64,000 bases of DNA, from NCBI RefSeq assembly GCF_035599575.1, contig NZ_CP141179.1, positions 1,860,001 through 1,924,000 of the forward strand, written 5' to 3'. This document shows positions 8,784-16,314 of the stretch, in pieces. The DNA comes from Roseovarius sp. Pro17. Lineage in GTDB: Bacteria; Pseudomonadota; Alphaproteobacteria; Rhodobacterales; Rhodobacteraceae. The notes under the pieces are model-generated. The model had not been told where the DNA came from, did not search any database, and saw only the letters and a list, made by a program, of their open reading frames with translations. The stretch's first letter is position 1. Every line of letters begins with the position of its first letter. Made by a program: the position numbers and the translations under genes.

Positions 8784-9530
8784 ATGAAACTGGGCATCAT
8801 CGGGGTCGGGCATCTGGCGGTTTCGATCCTTCATGGGCTGATGCGGGCGGGTCATGCGCCCGAAGAAATCCTGCTGTCGCCGCGCGGACACGGCCCGCAA
8901 ATGGCGCGCGACCATGGCTTCGCTCAGGCCGACAGCAACGCCCAGATCGTGCATGAGTGCGACATTATCCTCGTGGCCGTGCGCCCTGATGACGCCCCCG
9001 GCGCGGTGATCGGCCTGCCATGGCGCGCCGGCCAGATCATGCTGAGTGCTTGCGCAGGTGTGCCACTGGCGGCCTATGATGTCGGCGCGGCCACGCCCAT
9101 GCGCATCATGCCAATCACGGCGGCCAAACTGGGCGCCAGCCCGACGCTCGCCTATCCCGACCTGCCCGAGGCGCGCCCCTTGCTGGAGGCGATCGGCACC
9201 GTGATCCCGCTGCGCAGCGAGGCCGAATTCGAGGCAGCGACCGTATCGGCGGCCATGTATGGCTGGGCGCAGGCGCTGATCCGCACCGGTGCTGACTGGA
9301 CCGCGACCCAGGGCATGGACGCAGGTGAAGCGCGTCAACTGGTTGCGCGTACATTCACCGCCGCAGGCCGCATGATCGCCGAAGAGGGCGCCCCGATGGA
9401 CGACATCCTCGCCAGCCTCTGCACCCCCGGCGGCATCACGCGCGCGGGGCTCGACCACCTTGAGGCGACGGGCGTTCCCTCCGCGTGGGAGGGGGCGTGC
9501 GATCTGGTCCTGCGCAGGTTGCAGGGCTAG
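8784..9530 (+). CDS. proC: Pyrroline-5-carboxylate reductase family protein
   Basis: A 248-residue Rossmann-fold reductase. It opens with MKLGIIGVGHLAVSILHGL, the glycine-rich NAD(P) site, and ends with the ProC dimerisation region including TPGGITRAGL, the typical proline/pyrroline-binding stretch. The ATG at 8784 follows an AAAGGA site; the longer frame to 8586 runs over the divergent B12 gene. ProC reduces 1-pyrroline-5-carboxylate to proline, but this copy lies in a catabolic setting and may act on another cyclic imine. It ends 10 bases before the convergent PhyH gene. Confidence 0.88.
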   Translation: MKLGIIGVGHLAVSILHGLMRAGHAPEEILLSPRGHGPQMARDHGFAQADSNAQIVHECDIILVAVRPDDAPGAVIGLPWRAGQIMLSACAGVPLAAYDVGAATPMRIMPITAAKLGASPTLAYPDLPEARPLLEAIGTVIPLRSEAEFEAATVSAAMYGWAQALIRTGADWTATQGMDAGEARQLVARTFTAAGRMIAEEGAPMDDILASLCTPGGITRAGLDHLEATGVPSAWEGACDLVLRRLQG

Positions 9531-9540
9531 CCCCGCCACA

Positions 9541-10365
9541 TCACGCAGGCACACCGCCATGCCCGATATCAAAGTTGTTGCCTGCCCGGTCCTGCCCACT
9601 GACCAGATGCAGGGGCCGCGTGCCATAGCCCTGACTGGGATGCTTCTTGCCAATCTCGGCGCCCCATGCGTGATCGTAAAACGACGTCGCGGGCATCAGG
9701 CGCACGATAAAGGCGGCGCGGCGGTGGTCTGTGTGGTTCGCCTTGGAGCCGTGAATCATGTAGACGTCATGGAACGATACCTGCCCGGCCTTAAGGATCA
9801 GCGGCTCGGCCTCGGCCTCGTCAAAATGCTCGGAATCGCAGACGAGGTTGATCGTTTTATTGTCCCCCTCCTGCCACGAATGACTGAACAGCTCATGCGC
9901 CTTGTGCGAGCCAGGGATGAAGGTCATCGGCCCGTTCTCGGGCGTGACGTCATCCAGCGGAATCCACATCGTCAGCGTTTCCAGCGGCTTGATCGGATAA
10001 TAGCCGCCGTCCTGATGCCACGGCGTTTCCTTGCCGTTTCGCGGCGGCTTGCCGAACAGCGTCGTGCCCCAGAGGATGATATCGTCGCCGATCAGCTGGC
10101 GCGCCGTCTCCATCAGCTTGGGATGCGTGGCAAACTCAAGGAATTTCTCGCTGCCCTTCACGCCCATTGAGCCGCCGCTGACCTGATGCGGAGCCAGAAT
10201 GATGTCGGACCCGATATCGGGATTGCGCGCCAGTAGCGACTCGTATTCGGCGCGCATCTCGGCGATCAGTTCAGGCGGGAATTCCCAGTCAGGGATGATC
10301 CAGCCCCTCTCGTGATATTCCGCGACTTGCGCCGCGTTCAGTGGGCCTGATGTATCGCTGGTCAT
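9541..10365 (-). CDS. Phytanoyl-CoA dioxygenase (PhyH) family protein
   Basis: A 274-residue non-haem iron, 2-oxoglutarate-dependent oxygenase. The metal triad is visible as WHQDGG (His and Asp near residue 145) and the distal FHDVYMIHGSKAN His, followed by an Arg (FIVRLMP) that would hold 2-oxoglutarate. The double-stranded beta-helix core segment GPMTFIPGSHKAHE is present. The ATG at 10365 has an AGAGGA site seven bases upstream. It is the last gene of the long minus-strand catabolic run and would hydroxylate a small organic acid or amine; the substrate is unknown. Confidence 0.88.
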   Translation of the reverse strand: MTSDTSGPLNAAQVAEYHERGWIIPDWEFPPELIAEMRAEYESLLARNPDIGSDIILAPHQVSGGSMGVKGSEKFLEFATHPKLMETARQLIGDDIILWGTTLFGKPPRNGKETPWHQDGGYYPIKPLETLTMWIPLDDVTPENGPMTFIPGSHKAHELFSHSWQEGDNKTINLVCDSEHFDEAEAEPLILKAGQVSFHDVYMIHGSKANHTDHRRAAFIVRLMPATSFYDHAWGAEIGKKHPSQGYGTRPLHLVSGQDRAGNNFDIGHGGVPA

Positions 10366-10534
10366 GGGATGTCCTCTCAAAGCGGTGGCGTGGCGGGCTG
10401 GCCGCACTATGCACGAAAGGATCGGCGCGCCGCTGTCATCCTGTCAAGCAGCAAGACCATTCGGAAGACGCAAGTTGCGCGGCTTCTGGCTATTCTCGGC
10501 CAAGTTATCCAAGTCCGCACTCTCGGCCCTGCGC

Positions 10535-11689
10535 TCAGCCTTTTAAACGCGTGCGGCAAATCTCGGCAAAACGCTCGGCGGCGGGCGACAGCCTGCGCCC
10601 GGTGCGATGCGCCAGTACGATTCCGCTGGCCTTTGGTGCCCCTGCCAAGGGTCGTGTAACCAACGCCTTGCCGTCATAGCTCATCGGCGATGCGGGCTTG
10701 GTCGCGAGTAGCGCATAGCCCATGCCGTGACCGACCATCGCGCGCACCATTTCCAGCGACGATGTGCGGTGCGCAACCTTGGGGATCACCCCGGCATCGG
10801 TCATCAGCCCGGTAAAATAATCGCGGCTGGGATCGACGTCGAGCAGGATCAGCGGCTCATCCGCCAGATCCTCGGGCGACACTTCGCGCTGCTCGGCCAG
10901 GGCGTGCCCTTCGGGTAGCAGCACGTAAGGCTCGAGCGACGTCAACAGCTCGGTCGTCAGTCCCTCGCCCAGCGCCATGTCATAAAGCAGCGCGACCTCG
11001 CTCTCGCCCGAGGCGAGGCTTTCGCGGATGCGGCGGTGGTCGCCCTCGATCAGTTTGACGTTTAGATCAGCCGCGTCATTCAACAACTGGGGGATCATGA
11101 ACGGTCCGAAGGTCTGGAAACAACCGACCGTTACCTTGGCTGTGCTGGTCTCGGCGGCCAGTTTCAGCGTGCTGGTCCCCTCTATCTGGCTGGAGGCGCC
11201 ATAGGCGCGATTGGCGTAAATCAGTGGCGATCCCGCGCGCGTGGCATGGATATCCTGCACTTCGCCGATGAAAATATGGTGCGTTCCAATCTGCTGCGAC
11301 GATTGCAGCTTGCAATCAAAGGCGACCAGCGCGTCGGCCATGCGTGGGGCGCCACCGGCGCAATCTTCCCATGTGGTGCAATCAAACTTGTCTTGGATCT
11401 CGTCCTTGAACCGGCCCGCGAACGTGTCCGAGACATAGGATTGATCGTCGCGCAGCACGTTAACGCAGAACGTGCCGTTCGCCGCGATCTTTTCTGCCGC
11501 AAGGCTCTTGTGATGAACGCAGACCAGCAGCGTCGGCCCTTCGCCGTCGGCCGATACCGACGACATCGCCGAGACCGTGACCCCTGCCCGCCCGGCCTTG
11601 CCGCCGGTGGTGATCACATTCACCGTGCAGGCTGCATAGCTCATGCCGGTGACAAAGCGTGTCCTCAGGTCTGGTGCCAGGTCGTTCAT
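10535..11689 (-). CDS. Flavin reductase fused to a LysR-type ligand-binding domain
   Basis: A 384-residue chimera. Residues about 1-165 form an HpaC-like flavin reductase split barrel (FVTGMSYAACTVNVITTGG, AGVTVSAMSSVSADGEGPTLLVCV, NGTFCVNVL). After a short linker, residues about 184-384 form a LysR substrate-binding domain (KVTVGCFQTFGP, YVLLPEGHALAE, DLADEPLILLDVDPSRDYF, GMGYALLATKP) with no helix-turn-helix. The ligand domain closely matches that of the neighbouring LysR gene at 11859-12788. The reductase probably supplies reduced flavin to the HpaB-type monooxygenase at 16315-17835, and I infer that ligand binding gates this activity. The ATG at 11689 follows AAGGGGG by seven bases. Confidence 0.9.
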   Translation of the reverse strand: MNDLAPDLRTRFVTGMSYAACTVNVITTGGKAGRAGVTVSAMSSVSADGEGPTLLVCVHHKSLAAEKIAANGTFCVNVLRDDQSYVSDTFAGRFKDEIQDKFDCTTWEDCAGGAPRMADALVAFDCKLQSSQQIGTHHIFIGEVQDIHATRAGSPLIYANRAYGASSQIEGTSTLKLAAETSTAKVTVGCFQTFGPFMIPQLLNDAADLNVKLIEGDHRRIRESLASGESEVALLYDMALGEGLTTELLTSLEPYVLLPEGHALAEQREVSPEDLADEPLILLDVDPSRDYFTGLMTDAGVIPKVAHRTSSLEMVRAMVGHGMGYALLATKPASPMSYDGKALVTRPLAGAPKASGIVLAHRTGRRLSPAAERFAEICRTRLKG

Positions 11690-11811
11690 CGGCTCGCCCC
11701 CTTTCCGGGTTGGTCGCAAAAAATCCTTGCGCCCAATGTGGACTGCGCGAGGCCGCGCGCAAAGACGGATTTCGATTGGCTGGCCTTCAGGATTTTAAAA
11801 GCAACCGCCGC

Positions 11812-11858
11812 AAGCGTCTCGCGAAAATCTGTGGATTCAGGTTTTTCGCGAAACGCTT
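11812..11858. repeat. Half copy (single hairpin) of the dispersed palindromic repeat
   Basis: A single hairpin with 14-base arms (GCGTCTCGCGAAAA and TTTTCGCGAAACGC, one mismatch) around a CTGTGGATTCAGG-type centre. It matches one hairpin of the full elements at 58326-58440 and 62255-62370. It abuts the stop codon of the LysR gene. Confidence 0.75.
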
Positions 11859-12788
11859 TCAGCGGCACATGCCGGGGATCGCGCCGGTGCGCACGGTGCC
11901 TTCGCAATGCTGGCGAAAGGCGTCCAGCAGCCGCGTCGCCTGCATGTCGCGTAGCATGGCGAGGCCAACGACCATCGAGGCGGCATCGTCGCCGATCCGC
12001 TCTAGCGGCACATATGCCAGCGGGCGGTCCGTTTCGGCGCGCATGTTCAAGGGCTTGGACGTCATCAGCGAATACCCGATCCCCGCCGCAACGAACGAAC
12101 GCAGCATCGACGGATCGCCGCATTCGGCGACGATGCGGGGCTTCAGACCCAATTGCTCAAAAAGCGAGATGAAATATTGCCGACTGATCGGCAGGTCCAG
12201 CAGCACGAAAGGCTCCTCGGCCAGATCCATCAGACTGAGTGACGCGCGCCCGGCCAGCGGATGATCGGCGGCCAGCAGCACATAGGTCGGCATCTGTGCC
12301 AGCGGATGAAACACCATTTCGGGGCTGAGGTGACTTTCGTAGGTCAGCGCCACGTCGATCTGCGCACGCCGCAACCCCTCCATCAGCTCGGCCTCGCTGC
12401 CTGCCGTGACCTTCAGCGATACATCCGGATAAAGAGCGGTGAAAGAACGCCAGATTTCCGGCAGGATTAACGGCGCAAACGTGTGAAACGTGCCGACATG
12501 CAGCGGGCCGGACACCAGTCCCGCCGTCTCGCCCGCGACCTCATAGAGGCGATGCGCCGAGCGTAGCGATTCCTTGGCCGCCTTTAGCATGCGTTTGCCC
12601 GCAGGGGTCAGCACCAGCCCTTGGGCATGCTGGCGGATGAACAGCTGCACGCCCAGCTCCTCCTCCAGATGCGAAATTGCGGAAGAGACTGAAGGTTGCG
12701 AGATGTTGATGGCCTCGGCGGCGCGTGTCACGCTGCCGGTTTCGCCCGCCGCAATGAAATAGCTGATCTGGCGGAGGGTAAAGCGCAT
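11859..12788 (-). CDS. LysR-family transcriptional regulator of the catabolic cluster
   Basis: A 309-residue LysR protein beginning MRFTLRQISYFIAAGETGSV. The helix-turn-helix covers roughly residues 3-62 (AINISQPSVSSAISHLEEELGVQLF), and the ligand domain starts near residue 92. I chose the ATG at 12788; the frame extends to 12836, but that end lacks a ribosome site and does not look like a LysR N-terminus. The ligand domain is clearly related to the C-terminal half of the next gene (10535-11689), sharing segments such as YVLL, SR-YF and GY-L--KP. The two proteins may therefore sense the same inducer, one acting on transcription and one on enzyme activity. Confidence 0.92.
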   Translation of the reverse strand: MRFTLRQISYFIAAGETGSVTRAAEAINISQPSVSSAISHLEEELGVQLFIRQHAQGLVLTPAGKRMLKAAKESLRSAHRLYEVAGETAGLVSGPLHVGTFHTFAPLILPEIWRSFTALYPDVSLKVTAGSEAELMEGLRRAQIDVALTYESHLSPEMVFHPLAQMPTYVLLAADHPLAGRASLSLMDLAEEPFVLLDLPISRQYFISLFEQLGLKPRIVAECGDPSMLRSFVAAGIGYSLMTSKPLNMRAETDRPLAYVPLERIGDDAASMVVGLAMLRDMQATRLLDAFRQHCEGTVRTGAIPGMCR

Positions 12789-12875
12789 GGCGGTGCGGTC
12801 CTTTGCTGGGGCCCCGGCCAGGGCCGGAACGCTCATAGTGCCGCAAAGGCGCGCTGAGGATCAATGGCCCTTGCG

Positions 12876-14033
12876 CTATAGCCCCGCTTCTAGCCGCTCT
12901 AGAACGTGGGCCAGCATCGCATCGCACGCATCCAACTGGCTGGCGTCGATGAACTCATCCGGCTTGTGGCCCTGTGCCATATGGCCCGGCCCGCAAACCG
13001 CCGTGGCGATGCCAAGGCGATTGTGAAACAGGCCTCCTTCGGTGCCGAAAGCGACCTTGATAGTGGGATCATTTGTGCCGGTCACATCGCGCAGGAACGC
13101 GACGATCGCGTCGTCCTGCGGGGTTTCGAGGCCGGGGTAAGCGTTCGTTTGTTCGATGTCGATGGCCACTTGCGGGTGGCTGTTGGCATAAGGCGCGGCG
13201 ATGCGCGCGGCATCCTCGGTCAGGCCCTCGACGATAACCGCGGGATCGTCGGCGGCGATATTGCGGATCTCGAAATCAAGCGTGCAGTGGTCCGGCACGA
13301 TATTCAGCGCGCGTCCGCCCTGCATGAGTCCTGCGTGAAACGTGGTGTAGGGCACGGAATATGCATCATCCCGCGCGCCATGAGCGGCGATATCGTCCTG
13401 ACGCGCGCGCAAGCGGGCGAGGAAATCCGCCCCCAGATGCAGCGCATTGACGCCCTCGGGTGCAAGGGCCGAATGGCTGGCATGACCGGTGCAGGTGGCG
13501 CGCAGGGCCGTCTTGCCTTTGTGGCCGGTGGCGATTTGCAATCCCGTAGGCTCGCCCACGATACAGAGTGCCGGTTTCACCGTCCGCCCTTCCAGCGCGT
13601 CGATCAGGCGGCGTACGCCGACACAACCGATTTCCTCATCATAGGAAAACGCCAGATGCAGCGGGGTTTTGAGGTTTCGCTGGCTGGCCAGCCGCGCTGC
13701 GCAAATGGCGCTGGCGACAAAGCCCTTCATATCCGCCGTGCCGCGCCCGTAGTATCGCCCCTCGCTTTCGCGCAAGCGGAACGGATCGCTGGACCACTCC
13801 TGCCCTTCGACCGGCACCACGTCCGTATGACCCGACAACATCACACCGGGGCGGTCCTGCGGGCCGATAGTGGCAAAAAGGTTGGCGCGGGTGCCATCCT
13901 CATTTTCCACCAGCTCGCAAGTGATGCCCACGTCGGCCAAAAGCTGCGCGATATAGGAGATCAGATCGCGGTTGGACGTCCGGCTGATGCTGGGAAATGC
14001 GATCAGCCGGTCCAGAATATCGAGCGTTTGCAT
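12876..14033 (-). CDS. argE: M20-family deacylase (acetylornithine deacetylase type)
   Basis: A 385-residue zinc-dependent amidohydrolase. The first metal His lies in LSGHTDVVPVEG and the bridging Asp in YGRGTADMKGF. The catalytic Glu and a metal Glu lie in SYDEEIGCVG, and the final His in VCGPGHMAQGHKPDEF. The length fits ArgE. ArgE removes the acetyl group from N2-acetylornithine, but alphaproteobacterial relatives hydrolyse many N-acyl amino acids. It ends 87 bases before the LysR gene and begins 4 bases after the DUF1028 stop, so it belongs to the catabolic operon rather than to arginine synthesis. Confidence 0.85.
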   Translation of the reverse strand: MQTLDILDRLIAFPSISRTSNRDLISYIAQLLADVGITCELVENEDGTRANLFATIGPQDRPGVMLSGHTDVVPVEGQEWSSDPFRLRESEGRYYGRGTADMKGFVASAICAARLASQRNLKTPLHLAFSYDEEIGCVGVRRLIDALEGRTVKPALCIVGEPTGLQIATGHKGKTALRATCTGHASHSALAPEGVNALHLGADFLARLRARQDDIAAHGARDDAYSVPYTTFHAGLMQGGRALNIVPDHCTLDFEIRNIAADDPAVIVEGLTEDAARIAAPYANSHPQVAIDIEQTNAYPGLETPQDDAIVAFLRDVTGTNDPTIKVAFGTEGGLFHNRLGIATAVCGPGHMAQGHKPDEFIDASQLDACDAMLAHVLERLEAGL

Positions 14034-14037
14034 GGGC

Positions 14038-14715
14038 CTAGAGGTCGCCCGGAACGCCGTAGCTGGGCGCCTCGGTCGGGTTCAGGGCGCGGCTGACATA
14101 GGCGTCCATCTCGCCCTTCCAGCGCTCCCACAGATCACCGAGCGCTTGGATCGGGCAATCGTCGCGCCAGTCGACGCGCAGGTCGGCGACGGGCCAGGCG
14201 ACATCCTTGGCCAGCAGCATTCCTGCGGAATGCACGTCGCCCTCTTCGCCGCCCGCGTCCAGCGCGGCCTTCATCGCAGCGATCAGGCGGTCGCCGAGGG
14301 GTTGGCCCTTGCCGGCGTCAAACGCCTTGACCATCGCCTCAGGCACGGCCTTGGACGTCAGAAGGTTGCCCGCTGCGACCACGCCATCGCCAGTGACGAC
14401 ATGGTGCGTGCCCAGCGTGTTGGCACCCGAAAAATGCGCTGTGCCACCCTTGGTATCCACCAACGCAAGCTGGCGATACTCCAGATGCGGTGCGTCCTTT
14501 TTCAGCGCTTCCAGCGCGTCAGAGGCGGACATCCCCTGCCCCATCAGGTCCAGCCCCTTGGGGCCAAGGCGGGGATCAGTAATGTTCTGCGTGGACACAG
14601 CGCCCGCGCCCGCGCGCACATGCGCGCAACGCGCAGCGACGCATGGCGAGGAAGAGGACACAGCAACGCCGAACATACCGGAATCAGGGCAGCGGGCGGA
14701 AATGGAAAAGGTCAT
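14038..14715 (-). CDS. DUF1028 (Ntn-hydrolase-like) protein
   Basis: A 225-residue protein matching DUF1028 in length and opening (MTFSISARCPDSGMFGVAVSSSSP). It also carries GAVSTQNITDPRLGPKGLDLM, and GNLLTSKAVPEAM in the second half. The family is thought to have an Ntn-hydrolase-type fold, but its reaction is not known to me. It lies between RidA (15 bases) and the M20 deacylase (4 bases) in a tight operon. In such settings it probably hydrolyses an amide or related intermediate. This is inference from context. Confidence 0.85.
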   Translation of the reverse strand: MTFSISARCPDSGMFGVAVSSSSPCVAARCAHVRAGAGAVSTQNITDPRLGPKGLDLMGQGMSASDALEALKKDAPHLEYRQLALVDTKGGTAHFSGANTLGTHHVVTGDGVVAAGNLLTSKAVPEAMVKAFDAGKGQPLGDRLIAAMKAALDAGGEEGDVHSAGMLLAKDVAWPVADLRVDWRDDCPIQALGDLWERWKGEMDAYVSRALNPTEAPSYGVPGDL

Positions 14716-14729
14716 ATCAGGCTCCGGTT

Positions 14730-15143
14730 TCAGTCAGGGATGACGGCGGTCGCTTCGATCTCGACCACCCATTCGGGGCGGGCGAGCGCCGGCACGACGA
14801 TACCGGTTGAGCAGGGATGAACGCCCTTCAGGAACCTGCCCATCTCCTGATAGACGGCCTCACGGTAGCGGATATCGGTCACATAGACCACGATCCGGCA
14901 CAGATGCGCCATCTCGCTGCCCGCTTCCTTCAGCAGCATTTCAATGTTCTCCATCGTCTTGCGAGTCTGCCCCGCAGGATCGCCGACGGCAACGCATTCG
15001 CGCGTGTCCAGATCCTGAGCAACCTGACCACGCAGAAAAACCATCGTGCCGCGCGCGACGACGCCTTGAGACAGGTCATTGTCCAGCTTCTGCTCGGGGT
15101 AGGTTTCCTTGGTGTTGAACGGGCGAAGGCGTTTGTGGATCAT
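14730..15143 (-). CDS. RidA/YjgF-family protein
   Basis: A 137-residue RidA-fold protein with VARGTMVFLRGQVAQDLDT near the N-terminus, the helix QTRKTMENIEMLLKEAG, and HPCSTGIVVPALARPEWVVEIEATAV at the C-terminus. RidA proteins speed hydrolysis of reactive enamines and imines. Its position next to oxygenases suggests that an imine or enamine forms in this pathway. Its ATG overlaps the stop of the Rieske gene by 4 bases, giving translational coupling. Confidence 0.9.
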   Translation of the reverse strand: MIHKRLRPFNTKETYPEQKLDNDLSQGVVARGTMVFLRGQVAQDLDTRECVAVGDPAGQTRKTMENIEMLLKEAGSEMAHLCRIVVYVTDIRYREAVYQEMGRFLKGVHPCSTGIVVPALARPEWVVEIEATAVIPD

Positions 15144-16294
15144 GTATTCAGTCCTTGGTTGCTGGCAGCAGGCGCGATGCGACCGCTGAGGTATTGGGCA
15201 AAATCGTAATTGGGCCGCTCAAGGTGCGACAGATGCCCCGGCGCAGCCATGCGCGACAGAAGACCCTGATAGACCTTTTCGGTGCAGCCACGATCCTCAA
15301 GATTGACGTCATCAAGGATGGTTTTCAGCGTTTCATTGTATTCGATCGCCTTGGGATCGCCCATGAAATGCGGATCAAAACCGCCGCCGAATATCATCCG
15401 CACGCGGCCCACACCATCGGGTTGCAGACACAGATACCAGAAATAGCCCGGCGTCAGCGTGACCATGTGGCTGGGGTAGATTGAGATCAGCGCCGAGGTC
15501 TTGCGCATGACGCCCGTAAGGCGGGTGTTGTCGGGATGCGCGTTGCCAATTGCCAGCTCCGCCTCTTTGGTGAACCAGTGAATGTTGAAATGCGGATGGC
15601 CTGGAGGGCAATCGACATTCGCCAGATCAGTAAACGGGCCGACGGTGCCCTTGTGGCAGACCGGTAAATGGTAGCTTTCCATGTAGTTTTCGGCCAATAC
15701 CTTCCAGTTCGTGTCCCAGACATGGACCTCATTGAAGGTTTCGACGTAGTTTTCCATGCCATAATCGCCGATCATATCAGCCAATGGCGCAAGCTGTTGC
15801 GCGACGGGCGGTGTATCCGGATCAAGCGTGACATAAACCCAGCCCAGCCATTCCTCACAGCGAATATCGCCCAGCTTGTAGTCGGCCTTGCAGAAGGCAT
15901 CGTTCCTGTCCATCTCGGGCGCGCCACGCAGAGAGCCGTCGAGATTGTAGGTCCAAGCGTGGTAAGGACACACGATCGAGCGCGTGTTGCCGCGCCCCTC
16001 CAGCAGGGTCGACATGCGGTGCAGGCAGACGTTGGACATGGCGCGCAACTCACCGTCGCGGCCGCGAATGACCGCGATGGGCTGACCTGCCAATTCAACC
16101 GTCACATAGTCGCCCGGCTCCTGCATCGCGCTGGCGCGTCCGACGCAGAACCATTCCTTGCCAAAAAGAAATTCCTGCTCCTGCGCCAAAAACTCTTCGG
16201 ACGTATAGACCGAGGGCGGCATGGCACGCGCCGCCTCGAAAGGCAGCGCTGCTGTTTTCATCAACTCGTCAATAGCGCGTGGTTGCTGTCCCAT
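15140..16294 (-). CDS. Rieske non-haem iron oxygenase, alpha subunit (first copy)
   Basis: A 384-residue ring-hydroxylating/demethylating oxygenase. The Rieske cluster motif CLH...CPYHAW (about residues 90-115) binds the 2Fe-2S centre. The catalytic domain carries the mononuclear iron ligands in NWKVLAENYMESYHLPVCH. The single-component size resembles carnitine, choline or stachydrine monooxygenases more than two-subunit aromatic dioxygenases. No reductase or ferredoxin gene is nearby. It follows the HpaB-type gene by 20 bases and is coupled to RidA. Confidence 0.92.
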   Translation of the reverse strand: MGQQPRAIDELMKTAALPFEAARAMPPSVYTSEEFLAQEQEFLFGKEWFCVGRASAMQEPGDYVTVELAGQPIAVIRGRDGELRAMSNVCLHRMSTLLEGRGNTRSIVCPYHAWTYNLDGSLRGAPEMDRNDAFCKADYKLGDIRCEEWLGWVYVTLDPDTPPVAQQLAPLADMIGDYGMENYVETFNEVHVWDTNWKVLAENYMESYHLPVCHKGTVGPFTDLANVDCPPGHPHFNIHWFTKEAELAIGNAHPDNTRLTGVMRKTSALISIYPSHMVTLTPGYFWYLCLQPDGVGRVRMIFGGGFDPHFMGDPKAIEYNETLKTILDDVNLEDRGCTEKVYQGLLSRMAAPGHLSHLERPNYDFAQYLSGRIAPAASNQGLNT

Positions 16295-16314
16295 TGGTAA
16301 GCCTCCCGGTTGGG

